Assembly: GCF_028473145.1 (NCBI RefSeq)
Contig: NZ_CP092370.1
Span: 2,852,001-2,916,000, forward strand
Origin: Flavobacterium sp. CBA20B-1
GTDB taxonomy: Bacteria > Bacteroidota > Bacteroidia > Flavobacteriales > Flavobacteriaceae
Length of the DNA stretch: 64,000 nucleotides
Reading direction: 5' to 3'
Shown: positions 21,073-30,018 of the stretch, one piece after another
How the letters are laid out: each line of letters begins with the position of its first letter
Position numbering within the stretch: position 1 is the first letter of the stretch
Program-made: the position numbers and the translations under genes
Notes under the pieces: generated by a model
Database searches by the model: none
Seen by the model: the letters and a program-made list of their open reading frames with translations, nothing else
Told to the model about the DNA's origin: nothing

Positions 21073-22599
21073 ATGGAACAAGAGAAAGTATTAAATCCTA
21101 ATTTTAAAATTAATCAGAATATTATTACCTTAGAAAAAGGTAAACTACCACCGCAAGCTGTTGATTTAGAAGAAGCTGTGCTAGGTGCAATGATGATTGA
21201 TAAAAAAGGAGTTGATGAAGCAATTGACATTTTAAAACCCGACGCATTTTACAAAGAAGCTCATAAACATATTTATGAAGCAATTGAAATGCTGTTCAAA
21301 GCCAGTCAACCTATTGATATTTTAACGGTTTCCACACAGCTGCGTAAAAATGGCAAACTAGAGCTAATTGGAGGAGATTTTTATTTAATAAATCTCACAC
21401 AGAAAATTGCTTCTTCTGCACATATTGAGTTTCACTCGCGCATCATTCTTCAAAAATTCATTCAACGGAGTTTAATCAAAATTTCGTCTGAAATTATTGA
21501 AGATGCTTACGATGAATCGTCAGATATTTTTGAGTTATTGGATCAAGCCGAATCAAAATTATACGATGTAACCCAAGGAAACATTAAGAAAAGTACCGAA
21601 ACGGCGCAATCTTTGGTTGCACAAGCAAAAAAACGTATTGAAGAAATTGGCAAACGTGAAGGACTTTCTGGATTGCCTACCGGTTTTCATAAACTAGACG
21701 GATTAACATCAGGGTGGCAACCTTCCGATTTAATCATCATTGCAGCTCGTCCCGGTATGGGTAAAACGGCTTTTGTACTTTCAATGGCTCGAAACATTGC
21801 TATTGATGCCAATAAAGGTGTGGCGTTTTTTTCACTAGAAATGTCGAGTGTTCAGCTAATTACCCGTTTAATTTCATCAGAAACAGGATTATCGTCTGAA
21901 AAATTGCGTACCGGAAAATTAGAACAACACGAATGGGAGCAGCTCAACGTAAAAGTAAAAGACCTTGAAAAAGCGCCTTTGTATATTGACGATACCCCAT
22001 CTTTGTCTATCTTTGATTTGCGTGCAAAGGCTCGACGTTTAAAGTCGCAATACGATATTCAATTGATCATTATTGACTATTTACAGTTAATGACAGCCGG
22101 CGGAAACGGAAAAGGAGGAGGAAACAGAGAGCAAGAAATTTCAACCATTTCGAGAAACTTGAAAGGTTTGGCAAAAGAATTGGATATTCCGGTTATTGCG
22201 CTTTCCCAATTATCACGTGCAGTAGAAACACGTGGCTCGTCAAAGCGACCATTGCTTTCAGATTTGCGTGAATCGGGAGCAATTGAGCAAGATGCCGATA
22301 TCGTTTCCTTTATCTACAGACCCGAATACTATAAAATTGATGTTTGGGACGATGAAGAACAAAGCCCAACGGAAGGACAAGCAGAATTTATTGTTGCAAA
22401 GCACCGTAACGGTGGTTTAGATAACATTCGATTGAAATTCTTAGGTAAATTTGGTAAATTCGACAATTTAGATGATGCTTTTATGCCATTTGATGAGTTT
22501 CCTTCAAGTATGAACGACCGAAACTTAGCAAATGATTTGCCACCGAGCGATCAAATTTTTGGAAGCAGTTTTAGCGATGATAATGATGTTCCGTTTTAA
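21073..22599 (+). CDS. dnaB: Replicative DNA helicase DnaB
   Basis: A 508-residue hexameric replication helicase. The N-terminal domain (about 25-130) starts with PPQAVDLEEAVLGAMM. The RecA-like motor has Walker A ARPGMGKTAF around residue 232, Walker B with LIIIDYLQLM around 333, and QLSRAVETRG. It unwinds DNA ahead of the fork and recruits primase. No intein or insertion is seen. A strong terminator follows. Confidence 0.98.
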   Translation: MEQEKVLNPNFKINQNIITLEKGKLPPQAVDLEEAVLGAMMIDKKGVDEAIDILKPDAFYKEAHKHIYEAIEMLFKASQPIDILTVSTQLRKNGKLELIGGDFYLINLTQKIASSAHIEFHSRIILQKFIQRSLIKISSEIIEDAYDESSDIFELLDQAESKLYDVTQGNIKKSTETAQSLVAQAKKRIEEIGKREGLSGLPTGFHKLDGLTSGWQPSDLIIIAARPGMGKTAFVLSMARNIAIDANKGVAFFSLEMSSVQLITRLISSETGLSSEKLRTGKLEQHEWEQLNVKVKDLEKAPLYIDDTPSLSIFDLRAKARRLKSQYDIQLIIIDYLQLMTAGGNGKGGGNREQEISTISRNLKGLAKELDIPVIALSQLSRAVETRGSSKRPLLSDLRESGAIEQDADIVSFIYRPEYYKIDVWDDEEQSPTEGQAEFIVAKHRNGGLDNIRLKFLGKFGKFDNLDDAFMPFDEFPSSMNDRNLANDLPPSDQIFGSSFSDDNDVPF

Positions 22600-22606
22600 G
22601 AACTAT

Positions 22607-22645
22607 AAAAAAGGTGCTTTTTCTTGATAGAAAGCACCTTTTTTT
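22607..22645. terminator. Bidirectional terminator between dnaB and the PNGase F gene
   Basis: A 14-bp stem (AAAAAAGGTGCTTT / AAAGCACCTTTTTT) with a 10-base loop, T-run on both strands. It serves dnaB and the convergent glycosidase gene. Confidence 0.85.
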
Positions 22646-22667
22646 AGATTAGCAATATTCGTATCTC

Positions 22668-23693
22668 CTAATTGACAACAGGTTTTTCAATTGGTGCGTT
22701 GCTTTTTACAACCACAAAGGTAGAAACCGCATAAAAAGCGTTCCCATTCCCATTGTTATTTGTCCATTCTTCAAAATCATATTCAAAGTTAAAGGCTGTG
22801 CCAAACATATTTTTTTCGATATTGTTAAAACGTACAGGAACAACCATACCCGGACACCAACCTGCACGCTCTGGTTTCCAGTTTCCTGGTGCTTGATTAT
22901 TAACTGGGTTTTGTGCGCAACCAATCGCTTTTAACTCATGTGAAAAAGCAGGGTTGCCATTCATGAGGATATGATGCGTACGAAAACACCATTCTGCACA
23001 ACCTCTACCGCCTGCATCGTTTGGAGTAGCGTGCCCCCAACCAGAAATAATAGTTCTAAAATAAGCAATTTCTGCATTAGTAGGTATCGTAATTTGTTTT
23101 GTTAAATCGAATACATTTGTGTCAAAATTAATTCCATAAGGCACCCCATCAATAGATGATTTATTGTATTGAATCACAGGAACAACAGCAGAATATTTAT
23201 AATCGGGTGTACCTGGTTCAAAATCAAATTCTACACTATATGTACGGCCTTTGGCGTTCCATGTTTCTGTATAAATCTTTAACTCGGTTGTTCCTGATAA
23301 AATAGATCTAAAATCAGTAACATCAACTTCATATCCGCGTTCTAACTTTTCATTTCCAACCCAATATGGATTGATAAATCTCCCCAATTCATACCATGTG
23401 CCCGTAGCTTTATCTTTTGCGTAGATATTGGCATATCTGTCCCATTCATCGCAATCTTTGTTTGGACAAATATCTTTAATATACATTTTAATGGTCTTAA
23501 CATTGTCTAAATTGTCAGGAAAAGTAAAGGTTCCTTCTGCACTTTGTGATAAATTGTCACCGAAAGCAACTTTTACTTTGTCAAAAGTTTTAACGTTAAT
23601 GGTTCTTGCTGTGTCATCGTTTGTTTTTTCATCATCTTTACATGCAATCAATGTAATCGCTGAAAAGAATAATAAGGTAATGATTTTTTTCAT
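22668..23693 (-). CDS. PNGase F-type peptide-N-glycosidase, lipoprotein form
   Basis: A 341-residue protein closely resembling peptide-N4-(N-acetyl-beta-glucosaminyl)asparagine amidase F of Elizabethkingia, which removes intact N-linked glycans from glycoproteins. The catalytic residues are in place: Asp85 in CDEWDRYAN, Glu143 in YTETW and Glu234 in GCAEWCFRTH (Asp60, Glu118 and Glu206 in the known enzyme). Both eight-stranded domains appear complete. The N-terminus is a lipoprotein signal (LIAC, Cys18) followed by KDDE, which fits the surface-export signal of Flavobacteriaceae. It is a single gene convergent with dnaB. It probably deglycosylates host or environmental glycoproteins at the cell surface. 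Confidence 0.93.
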   Translation of the reverse strand: MKKIITLLFFSAITLIACKDDEKTNDDTARTINVKTFDKVKVAFGDNLSQSAEGTFTFPDNLDNVKTIKMYIKDICPNKDCDEWDRYANIYAKDKATGTWYELGRFINPYWVGNEKLERGYEVDVTDFRSILSGTTELKIYTETWNAKGRTYSVEFDFEPGTPDYKYSAVVPVIQYNKSSIDGVPYGINFDTNVFDLTKQITIPTNAEIAYFRTIISGWGHATPNDAGGRGCAEWCFRTHHILMNGNPAFSHELKAIGCAQNPVNNQAPGNWKPERAGWCPGMVVPVRFNNIEKNMFGTAFNFEYDFEEWTNNNGNGNAFYAVSTFVVVKSNAPIEKPVVN

Positions 23694-23807
23694 CTGAAAT
23701 GTTGTTAATTATTTGTAAATATAACATAAAGATCGCTTAAACAATAATCTATTTCTACATTTTGAAAAATTCATGAAATACATTTAACTTTACAAAAAAA
23801 TTAGAAA

Positions 23808-25916
23808 ATGCAGCAAAATGTTTTAGACACGCCCATTGAATACTTGAAAGGAGTTGGTCCGCAACGTGCTGCTGTTTTAAAAAAAGAATTACAAATTTTT
23901 ACCTATAAAGATTTAATTAATTTTTATCCGTATAAATATTTAGATCGAACAAAGTATTATAAAATCAACGAGCTGCATGCAGGTTTAAATGCAGAAGTGC
24001 AATTGGTTGGAAAGATTATCAAAATTAAAACCGTAGAACAGAAACGTGGCAGTCGCTTGGTTGCTATTTTTACCGATGGTTTGGGCGAAATGGAATTGAT
24101 ATGGTTTCAAGGACATAAATGGATTAAGGAAAACTTGCAATTAAACACACCTTATGTGATTTTTGGGAAAATCAATCATTTTAACGGATTGTTTTCTATG
24201 CCACATCCCGAAATGGAAACCGTTGAAGAGCATAAAAAAAGCCTGCAATCTGCTTTGCAACCAGTGTATCCATCAAACGAAAAATTAAATCAGAAAAATA
24301 TTTCCAACCGAAGCATTACCAAAATGATGCAGCAGGTTTTTATAGAAACGCATCACTTATTTAAAGAAGTTTTTCCTGAAAATATAATTAATGAACTGCG
24401 TTTGTTACCTAAAAATGAAGCTTTTTTTAACGTTCATTTTCCAAAAAACACTGATTTATTAAACCGATCCCAATTTCGATTAAAATTTGAGGAGTTGTTT
24501 TTTATCCAATTACAATTATTGTCGAAAAATTTGGTTCGAAAACAGAAAATTAAAGGTTTTGCGTTTCAAAATGTAGGGTTTTATTTCAATACTTTTTATC
24601 ATGACCATTTGCCTTTTCCTTTAACAAATGCTCAGAAACGGGTGTTGAAAGAAATCCGGCTTGATATGGCGCACCAAGCACAAATGAATCGTTTGCTCCA
24701 GGGCGATGTGGGTGCTGGTAAAACCATTGTTGGTTTTATGAGTATGTTGCTTGCTTTAGATAACGGTTTTCAGGCATGTTTAATGGCACCGACTGAGATT
24801 CTTGCCAATCAACATTTTACAGGAATTAAAGAATTGGCTGATAAAATAAATGTTAAAGTGGCGCTGCTAACTGGATCCACCAAAACCAAAGTACGCAATC
24901 AAATTCACGAAGAACTAGAAAATGGAACCATTCATATTTTAATAGGAACGCATGCTTTGTTAGAAGATAAAGTGCAATTTAAAAATTTAGGTTTGTCGAT
25001 TATTGATGAACAACATCGCTTTGGAGTGGAACAGCGTTCTAAAATGTGGAAAAAAAACATATTGCCACCGCACGTTTTGGTAATGACCGCAACCCCAATT
25101 CCGCGTACGTTGGCTATGAGTTTGTATGGTGATTTAGATGTTTCGGTAATCGATGAATTGCCACCGGGTAGAAAACCGATAAAAACACTCCATTTTTTTG
25201 AAAGTAAACGTTTGCAGGTTTGGCATTTTATTAAGGAAGAAATTGCAAAAGGCAGACAAATTTATATTGTGTATCCGCTGATTCAGGAAAGTGAAAAGTT
25301 AGATTACAAGAACCTAATGGAAGGATACGAAGCAATTTCGCGCGATTTTCCTTTTCCGGAATACAGAATAAGTATTGTTCACGGACAAATGCATGCTAAA
25401 GATAAAGATGCCGAAATGGAGCGCTTTGTAAAAGGCGAAACCCACATTATGATTGCAACAACGGTGATTGAAGTAGGTGTGAATGTGCCCAATGCATCGG
25501 TAATGATTATTGAAAGTGCCGAACGTTTTGGGTTGAGTCAATTGCATCAATTACGAGGCCGCGTTGGTCGTGGTGCCGAACAAAGTTTCTGCGTTTTAAT
25601 GACTGGAGAAAAGTTAAGTGTCGATACTAAAGTTAGAATGGATGCCATGTGCAGAACCAATGACGGTTTTGAAATATCAGAAATCGATTTAAAACTTCGG
25701 GGTCCAGGCGATATTATGGGAACACAGCAAAGCGGTGTGTTGAATTTGCAAATTGCCGATTTAGTAAAAGATCAAGATATATTAAAGTTGGCTCGAACAA
25801 AAGCAGTTGAACTTTTAAAAGAAGATATCAATCTAGAAAAACCAGAACATCAGCCACTTAAATATGTGTTTGAAACACTCGCGAAGAAAAACAACATCTG
25901 GAATTATATAAGTTAA
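23808..25916 (+). CDS. recG: ATP-dependent DNA helicase RecG
   Basis: A 702-residue helicase of normal length. It has an N-terminal wedge/OB domain (PIEYLKGVGPQRAAVLKKEL near the start), Walker A GDVGAGKTIVG around residue 303, DEQH box in SIIDEQHRFGVEQR, motif III MTATPIPRTLA and motif VI QLRGRVGRG. It reverses stalled forks and resolves branched DNA. rdgB starts 3 bases after its stop. Confidence 0.98.
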   Translation: MQQNVLDTPIEYLKGVGPQRAAVLKKELQIFTYKDLINFYPYKYLDRTKYYKINELHAGLNAEVQLVGKIIKIKTVEQKRGSRLVAIFTDGLGEMELIWFQGHKWIKENLQLNTPYVIFGKINHFNGLFSMPHPEMETVEEHKKSLQSALQPVYPSNEKLNQKNISNRSITKMMQQVFIETHHLFKEVFPENIINELRLLPKNEAFFNVHFPKNTDLLNRSQFRLKFEELFFIQLQLLSKNLVRKQKIKGFAFQNVGFYFNTFYHDHLPFPLTNAQKRVLKEIRLDMAHQAQMNRLLQGDVGAGKTIVGFMSMLLALDNGFQACLMAPTEILANQHFTGIKELADKINVKVALLTGSTKTKVRNQIHEELENGTIHILIGTHALLEDKVQFKNLGLSIIDEQHRFGVEQRSKMWKKNILPPHVLVMTATPIPRTLAMSLYGDLDVSVIDELPPGRKPIKTLHFFESKRLQVWHFIKEEIAKGRQIYIVYPLIQESEKLDYKNLMEGYEAISRDFPFPEYRISIVHGQMHAKDKDAEMERFVKGETHIMIATTVIEVGVNVPNASVMIIESAERFGLSQLHQLRGRVGRGAEQSFCVLMTGEKLSVDTKVRMDAMCRTNDGFEISEIDLKLRGPGDIMGTQQSGVLNLQIADLVKDQDILKLARTKAVELLKEDINLEKPEHQPLKYVFETLAKKNNIWNYIS

Positions 25917-25919
25917 CGT

Positions 25920-26510
25920 ATGAAAATCATATTTGCATCTAACAATAAAAACAAAGTACAAGAAATTCAAAATCAGTTACCAAAATCTATTCAAATTGTA
26001 ACATTAGAAGAGATTGGCTGCACCGAAGATATTGCCGAAACCGGCACAACGTTAGAAGAAAACGCTATTCTTAAAGCCAATTACATCACCGAAAAATACG
26101 GATTGCCTTGTTTTGCCGATGATACCGGTTTAGAAATTGATGCTTTAAATGGTGAACCGGGCGTTTATTCGGCTCGATATGCCGGCGAAGATAAAAATGC
26201 CGACAAAAACATGGATTTGGTTTTACAAAAGCTAAATACTTTAACAAACCGAAAAGCGCAGTTTAAAACGGTTATTGCTTTAAACATTAATAATGAACAA
26301 CATTTGTTCACTGGAATTGTAGAAGGCAAAATTAGAAATGAAAAAACAGGAACTAACGGTTTTGGATACGATCCTATTTTTGAACCTGAAAATCTGGGTA
26401 AAACTTTTGCCGAAATCACTATTGATGAAAAAAATAAATTAAGCCATAGAGGAAGAGCTGTTGAACAATTGATTCAGTTTTTGAATAATTTTAAAAAAAA
26501 CGACCTATAA
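25920..26510 (+). CDS. rdgB: XTP/dITP pyrophosphatase (Ham1/RdgB)
   Basis: A 196-residue protein of the Ham1 family. Signatures are the N-terminal ASNNKNKVQEIQNQLP, FADDTGLEIDALNGEPGVYSAR around residue 64, and the C-terminal SHRGRAVEQL. It hydrolyses non-canonical purine triphosphates (dITP, XTP) so that they are not built into DNA. It is co-transcribed with recG (3-base gap). Its 3' end overlaps the convergent hypothetical gene by 20 bases. Confidence 0.96.
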   Translation: MKIIFASNNKNKVQEIQNQLPKSIQIVTLEEIGCTEDIAETGTTLEENAILKANYITEKYGLPCFADDTGLEIDALNGEPGVYSARYAGEDKNADKNMDLVLQKLNTLTNRKAQFKTVIALNINNEQHLFTGIVEGKIRNEKTGTNGFGYDPIFEPENLGKTFAEITIDEKNKLSHRGRAVEQLIQFLNNFKKNDL

Positions 26511-27126
26511 CCTTAAACCTTTTAGGAGCCAAATATACTTTAATTTTAGTATTGGTAAATTTAATATCTTTTAATTCCATCATTTCATATCCTTTATGAG
26601 TGATAATTAATGATATGTTATCATAGATTCCATATTCGTACTGGAGAGTAAATTTTTTATTTTTTTTGATTATTTGACTATCGATCAACTTTCCATCTGA
26701 ATATATATTTAAATCGTAGTCAGAAATTTTTCGCCATCCAAAAGTCCCCTTAATATAAACGAAACCGGAGACTTCAATAGAATCAGTCCGTATAAGAGAT
26801 TGCTTAATTTCAAAACTGCCTAATTTTGATTTGTATTGTGCATTTATTTCGTTTGAAAAAAGTGATGAAAATATAAATAATGATGATAATGTAATGTTTC
26901 TAATTTTCTTTGATTTTAAAAGTTGATTTGAATCTGCTATCACACAGAGATTATTATTATTTGAATTTTTTAGGGTCTTAATTTCATCTGTTGATAAATC
27001 TCTAATATCATGAACATTTGTTTTGCAATTTTCGCAAAATCTTACTTTGTCATTTAAACTAATATTCATTTCATCAATATTAATTTTGCAAGGTTTTGGA
27101 ATAATGAATCTGATATCTTTTTTCAT
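26491..27126 (-). CDS. Uncharacterised protein with N-terminal CxxC motif and one membrane segment
   Basis: A 211-residue protein I cannot assign. Residues 1-50 follow a pattern found in many Bacteroidota proteins: PKPCKINIDEM then RFCENCKTNVHDIRDLS, with a possible metal- or redox-active CxxC. A hydrophobic segment (about 76-95, ending EINAQ) follows, and the C-terminal half (about 115-205) is beta-rich, resembling a small carboxypeptidase-regulatory-like domain (VSGFVYIKG). It is convergent with rdgB and overlaps it by 20 bases. The region is more AT-rich than its neighbours. Confidence 0.6.
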   Translation of the reverse strand: MKKDIRFIIPKPCKINIDEMNISLNDKVRFCENCKTNVHDIRDLSTDEIKTLKNSNNNNLCVIADSNQLLKSKKIRNITLSSLFIFSSLFSNEINAQYKSKLGSFEIKQSLIRTDSIEVSGFVYIKGTFGWRKISDYDLNIYSDGKLIDSQIIKKNKKFTLQYEYGIYDNISLIITHKGYEMMELKDIKFTNTKIKVYLAPKRFKVIGRFF

Positions 27127-27252
27127 TGATAGTAAGTTTGTAATATTGTGATTAATCTAACTAAAGATAAATAAATTATTAACATTAACTATAAAAATTA
27201 CAAAATAAATAATTTAACCTATCATTAATACAAATATCTGCATAAAAAACAC

Positions 27253-27260
27253 TACCTTTG
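27253..27260 (+). promoter_or_regulatory. Promoter -7 box of the DEAD-box helicase gene
   Basis: TACCTTTG, an exact TAnnTTTG match, 19 bases before the helicase start. Confidence 0.6.
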
Positions 27261-27279
27261 CAGCTATTTTAAAAATTAT

Positions 27280-29094
27280 ATGAATAAATTCCAAGAATTA
27301 GGATTAAACGAATTGCTATTAAAAGCAATTCAAGACTTAGGTTTTGAAAACCCTTCAGAGGTTCAGGAAAAAGCTATTCCCTTATTGTTGCAACAAGATA
27401 CTGATATCGTTGCACTGGCGCAAACGGGTACTGGGAAAACAGCTGCTTTCGGTTTTCCTCTGATTCAAAAAATTGATCCAGAGAACAGAAGCACACAGGC
27501 ATTGATCCTATCGCCTACCAGAGAATTGTGTTTACAAATCACCAACGAAATTAAGCAATATTCAAAATATGTAAAGGGTTTACATACTGTTGCTGTTTAT
27601 GGTGGAGCCAGCATTACAGAGCAGGCAAAAGAAGTGAAGCGTGGTGCACAAATTATTGTGGCAACACCAGGTCGTATGCAGGATATGATTAACAGAAACT
27701 ATGTTAACATTAAAAATATCCAAACGTGTATATTAGATGAAGCAGATGAAATGTTGAACATGGGATTCTATGAAGACATTACATCAATCTTATCGGATAC
27801 GCCAGACGAGAAAAATACTTGGCTTTTCTCTGCAACCATGCCACAAGAGGTTGCACGAATTGCTAAAGAATTTATGAAACGTCCGCAAGAAATTACGGTG
27901 GGGCATAAAAATCAAGGTTCGGTAAACGTATCGCACGAATATTATTTAGTGGGTGCACGTGATCGTTACCCGGTTTTAAAGCGTTTGGCAGATATGAACC
28001 CGGATATTTTTTCAGTGGTTTTCTGTAGAACAAAACGCGATACACAAGCAGTTGCAGAAAAGTTGATTGAAGACGGATACAACGCAGCAGCACTGCACGG
28101 CGATTTATCGCAAGCACAGCGCGATGGCGTGATGAAAGCTTTCCGTGGCCGCCAAATTCAAATGTTGGTCGCTACCGATGTAGCCGCTCGCGGAATTGAT
28201 GTGGACGATATTACACACGTTATCAACTACCAATTACCCGACGAAATTGAAACCTATAACCACCGCTCAGGCCGTACAGGTCGTGCTGGGAAAACAGGTA
28301 CATCAATCGTTATCGTAACCAAATCTGAATACAAAAAAATTCAGATGATTGAACGAATTATTAAAACAAAGTTTGTTCAAAAACCAATTCCAACCGGTAT
28401 GGAAATTTGCGAAGTACAGTTAATTCACTTAGCAAATAAAGTTAAAGGAGTTGAAGTTGATCCGGAAATTGATAAATATCTTCCAAAAATCGAAGAATTA
28501 TTAGGCGATTTAACGAAAGAAGAATTAATCAAAAAAATGTTTTCTGTAGAATTTAATCGTTTTATCGAATATTACAAAAAACAAAACACCATCGATTCTC
28601 CAAAATCTCGTGAAAAAGGTGAAGCCAAAGTAAATGCAGATGGTTCTGTACGTTATTTCTTAAACCTTGGTGCGCGCGATAATTTTGATTGGATGAGTTT
28701 GAAAGATTTCTTACGCGATACTTTAGATTTAGGCAGAGATGATTTGTTTAAAGTAGATGTGAAAGAAGGATTTTCATTCTTTAACACCGATGCTTCACAC
28801 AGCGAACGCATTATGGGTATATTAAACAATATGCACCACGAAGGTCGTCAGGTAAATGTTGAAATTTCTACAAGTGGTGGTGGTTCTTCTTCATCACGAA
28901 GAGATCATAACGGACGTGGTAAAAGTGGTGGTTTCCGTGGCGAACGAGGTGGCGGTTTCCGTGGCGATCGTTCCTCATCAGAAAGAAGATCGAGTGGTGG
29001 TGAGCGTCGATTTGGTCGTAATCGGGAAGACGATAGACCGGCTCGCAATGAACGAAGATCGGTTCGTGGTGATCGACCGCGTAGATCAAACTAA
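27280..29094 (+). CDS. deaD: DEAD-box ATP-dependent RNA helicase, DeaD/CsdA-like
   Basis: A 604-residue RNA helicase. Two RecA domains carry AQTGTGKTAAF (Walker A, about 47-57), PTRELCLQ, the DEAD box in ILDEADEML (about 151-159), SATMP, and HRSGRTGRAG. A C-terminal RNA-binding domain (about 455-530, with FLNLGARDNFDW) resembles the DbpA/CsdA module. The last ~70 residues are Gly/Arg/Ser-rich (RGGGFRGDR), a disordered RNA-binding tail. It probably remodels ribosome precursors and cold-structured mRNA. A long inverted repeat begins 34 bases after the stop. Confidence 0.93.
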   Translation: MNKFQELGLNELLLKAIQDLGFENPSEVQEKAIPLLLQQDTDIVALAQTGTGKTAAFGFPLIQKIDPENRSTQALILSPTRELCLQITNEIKQYSKYVKGLHTVAVYGGASITEQAKEVKRGAQIIVATPGRMQDMINRNYVNIKNIQTCILDEADEMLNMGFYEDITSILSDTPDEKNTWLFSATMPQEVARIAKEFMKRPQEITVGHKNQGSVNVSHEYYLVGARDRYPVLKRLADMNPDIFSVVFCRTKRDTQAVAEKLIEDGYNAAALHGDLSQAQRDGVMKAFRGRQIQMLVATDVAARGIDVDDITHVINYQLPDEIETYNHRSGRTGRAGKTGTSIVIVTKSEYKKIQMIERIIKTKFVQKPIPTGMEICEVQLIHLANKVKGVEVDPEIDKYLPKIEELLGDLTKEELIKKMFSVEFNRFIEYYKKQNTIDSPKSREKGEAKVNADGSVRYFLNLGARDNFDWMSLKDFLRDTLDLGRDDLFKVDVKEGFSFFNTDASHSERIMGILNNMHHEGRQVNVEISTSGGGSSSSRRDHNGRGKSGGFRGERGGGFRGDRSSSERRSSGGERRFGRNREDDRPARNERRSVRGDRPRRSN

Positions 29095-29128
29095 GATTTG
29101 TTGTTAATATTTACAAAATAAATAACAC

Positions 29129-29191
29129 AAACTGCGAAATATCTTTTATTTTTGGTGCATACTAAAAACAATATGAGATATTTCGCAGTTT
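29129..29191 (+). repeat. 16-bp perfect inverted repeat framing a promoter and start codon
   Basis: AAACTGCGAAATATCT (29129-29144) is repeated inverted at 29176-29191, with a 31-base loop. The loop holds a TAnnTTTG box (29147-29154) and the ATG at 29173; the right arm is inside the coding sequence and is followed by a T-rich stretch. On a transcript reading through from the helicase gene the arms can pair; on one started in the loop they cannot. Confidence 0.8.
29147..29154 (+). promoter_or_regulatory. Promoter -7 box inside the inverted-repeat loop
   Basis: TATTTTTG, an exact TAnnTTTG match, 19 bases before the ATG at 29173. It would start transcription downstream of the left arm of the repeat. 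Confidence 0.5.
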
Positions 29192-29889
29192 TATTTTTTC
29201 TACTTTTATCAATTACAATTGTTGCACAAGAAAAAAACATTCAAGGAATCGTTTTTAGCGAACTTAGCTATCAACCAGAATCCCACGCAAGCATTGTAAA
29301 CCTAAACTCTTTAAAAGTAGCCCAAACCAATCCCGACGGCAGTTTTTCTATATTAGCTCAAGTGAACGATACATTGCATGTTTCATCAGAAGGATTTCGC
29401 TCGCTGAAAATAAAAGTTACGAATGATTGGTACAAAGAGGGTAAAATGAATATTTACATTAAAGATCTTTCTACTGTGTTGGATGAGGTGGTGATCAATA
29501 CGCTGAAACTAACCGGAATTTTAGCTGTAGATGCCAAGCTGATCGCATTAGCTGATTATCCGTACTATCGTGATTTTGGTCCCACTGGCTTTGCAGCCAA
29601 CTACAACCGGGGGTTAAATCCTATTAACGGAATTTACAATGCTATTAAACGAAATTCTAGCGAAACCAAGAAAATCAATCAAATTCGCAAAGAAGTGGAA
29701 TTGATTGAATTAATGAAAAAGAAATACGATCGCGAAATGGTTTCTGCTTTATTGAATATTTCTAAGGAAGATATCGTAAAGGTTTTGCAACGTTGTAATC
29801 AATCGGAACGCTTTATTTATACTGCAAACGACTATCAAATATTTAATGCCGTAAACGAGTGTTATGAAAATTATAAATTAGGGAAGTAA
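29173..29889 (+). CDS. Exported protein with carboxypeptidase-regulatory-like domain
   Basis: A 238-residue protein. The start at 29173 was preferred over an upstream in-frame GTG (29152) because it opens directly into a signal peptide (MRYFAVLFFLLLSITIVAQ). Residues about 20-105 form a carboxypeptidase-regulatory-like domain ending in LDEVVINTL, the usual link to a TonB plug, but no plug or barrel follows. The C-terminal part (about 120-238) is helical and charged, without a name. It lies behind a notable inverted repeat that may gate read-through. Confidence 0.7.
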   Translation: MRYFAVLFFLLLSITIVAQEKNIQGIVFSELSYQPESHASIVNLNSLKVAQTNPDGSFSILAQVNDTLHVSSEGFRSLKIKVTNDWYKEGKMNIYIKDLSTVLDEVVINTLKLTGILAVDAKLIALADYPYYRDFGPTGFAANYNRGLNPINGIYNAIKRNSSETKKINQIRKEVELIELMKKKYDREMVSALLNISKEDIVKVLQRCNQSERFIYTANDYQIFNAVNECYENYKLGK

Positions 29890-29991
29890 ATTCTTTTAAG
29901 AATAAAAATTAGTTTTTTATAAAATGCATTTAAAAGAGCATACCTCCGTTCATTAAGATTTAATAAGGTAAATGCTTACAATAATCTATAA

Positions 29992-30018
29992 AAAATCCGA
30001 GCATTTGCTCGGATTTTT
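29992..30018. terminator. Bidirectional terminator between 29889 and rluF
   Basis: A stem AAAATCCGAGC / GCTCGGATTTT with a 4-base loop and T-runs on both strands. It serves the convergent genes on each side. Confidence 0.85.

Noticed and set aside
28856..29107. Open frames on both strands over the 3' end of the DEAD-box gene
   Set aside because: The Gly/Arg/Ser tail is coded by repetitive triplets that leave other frames open; the translations are low-complexity.
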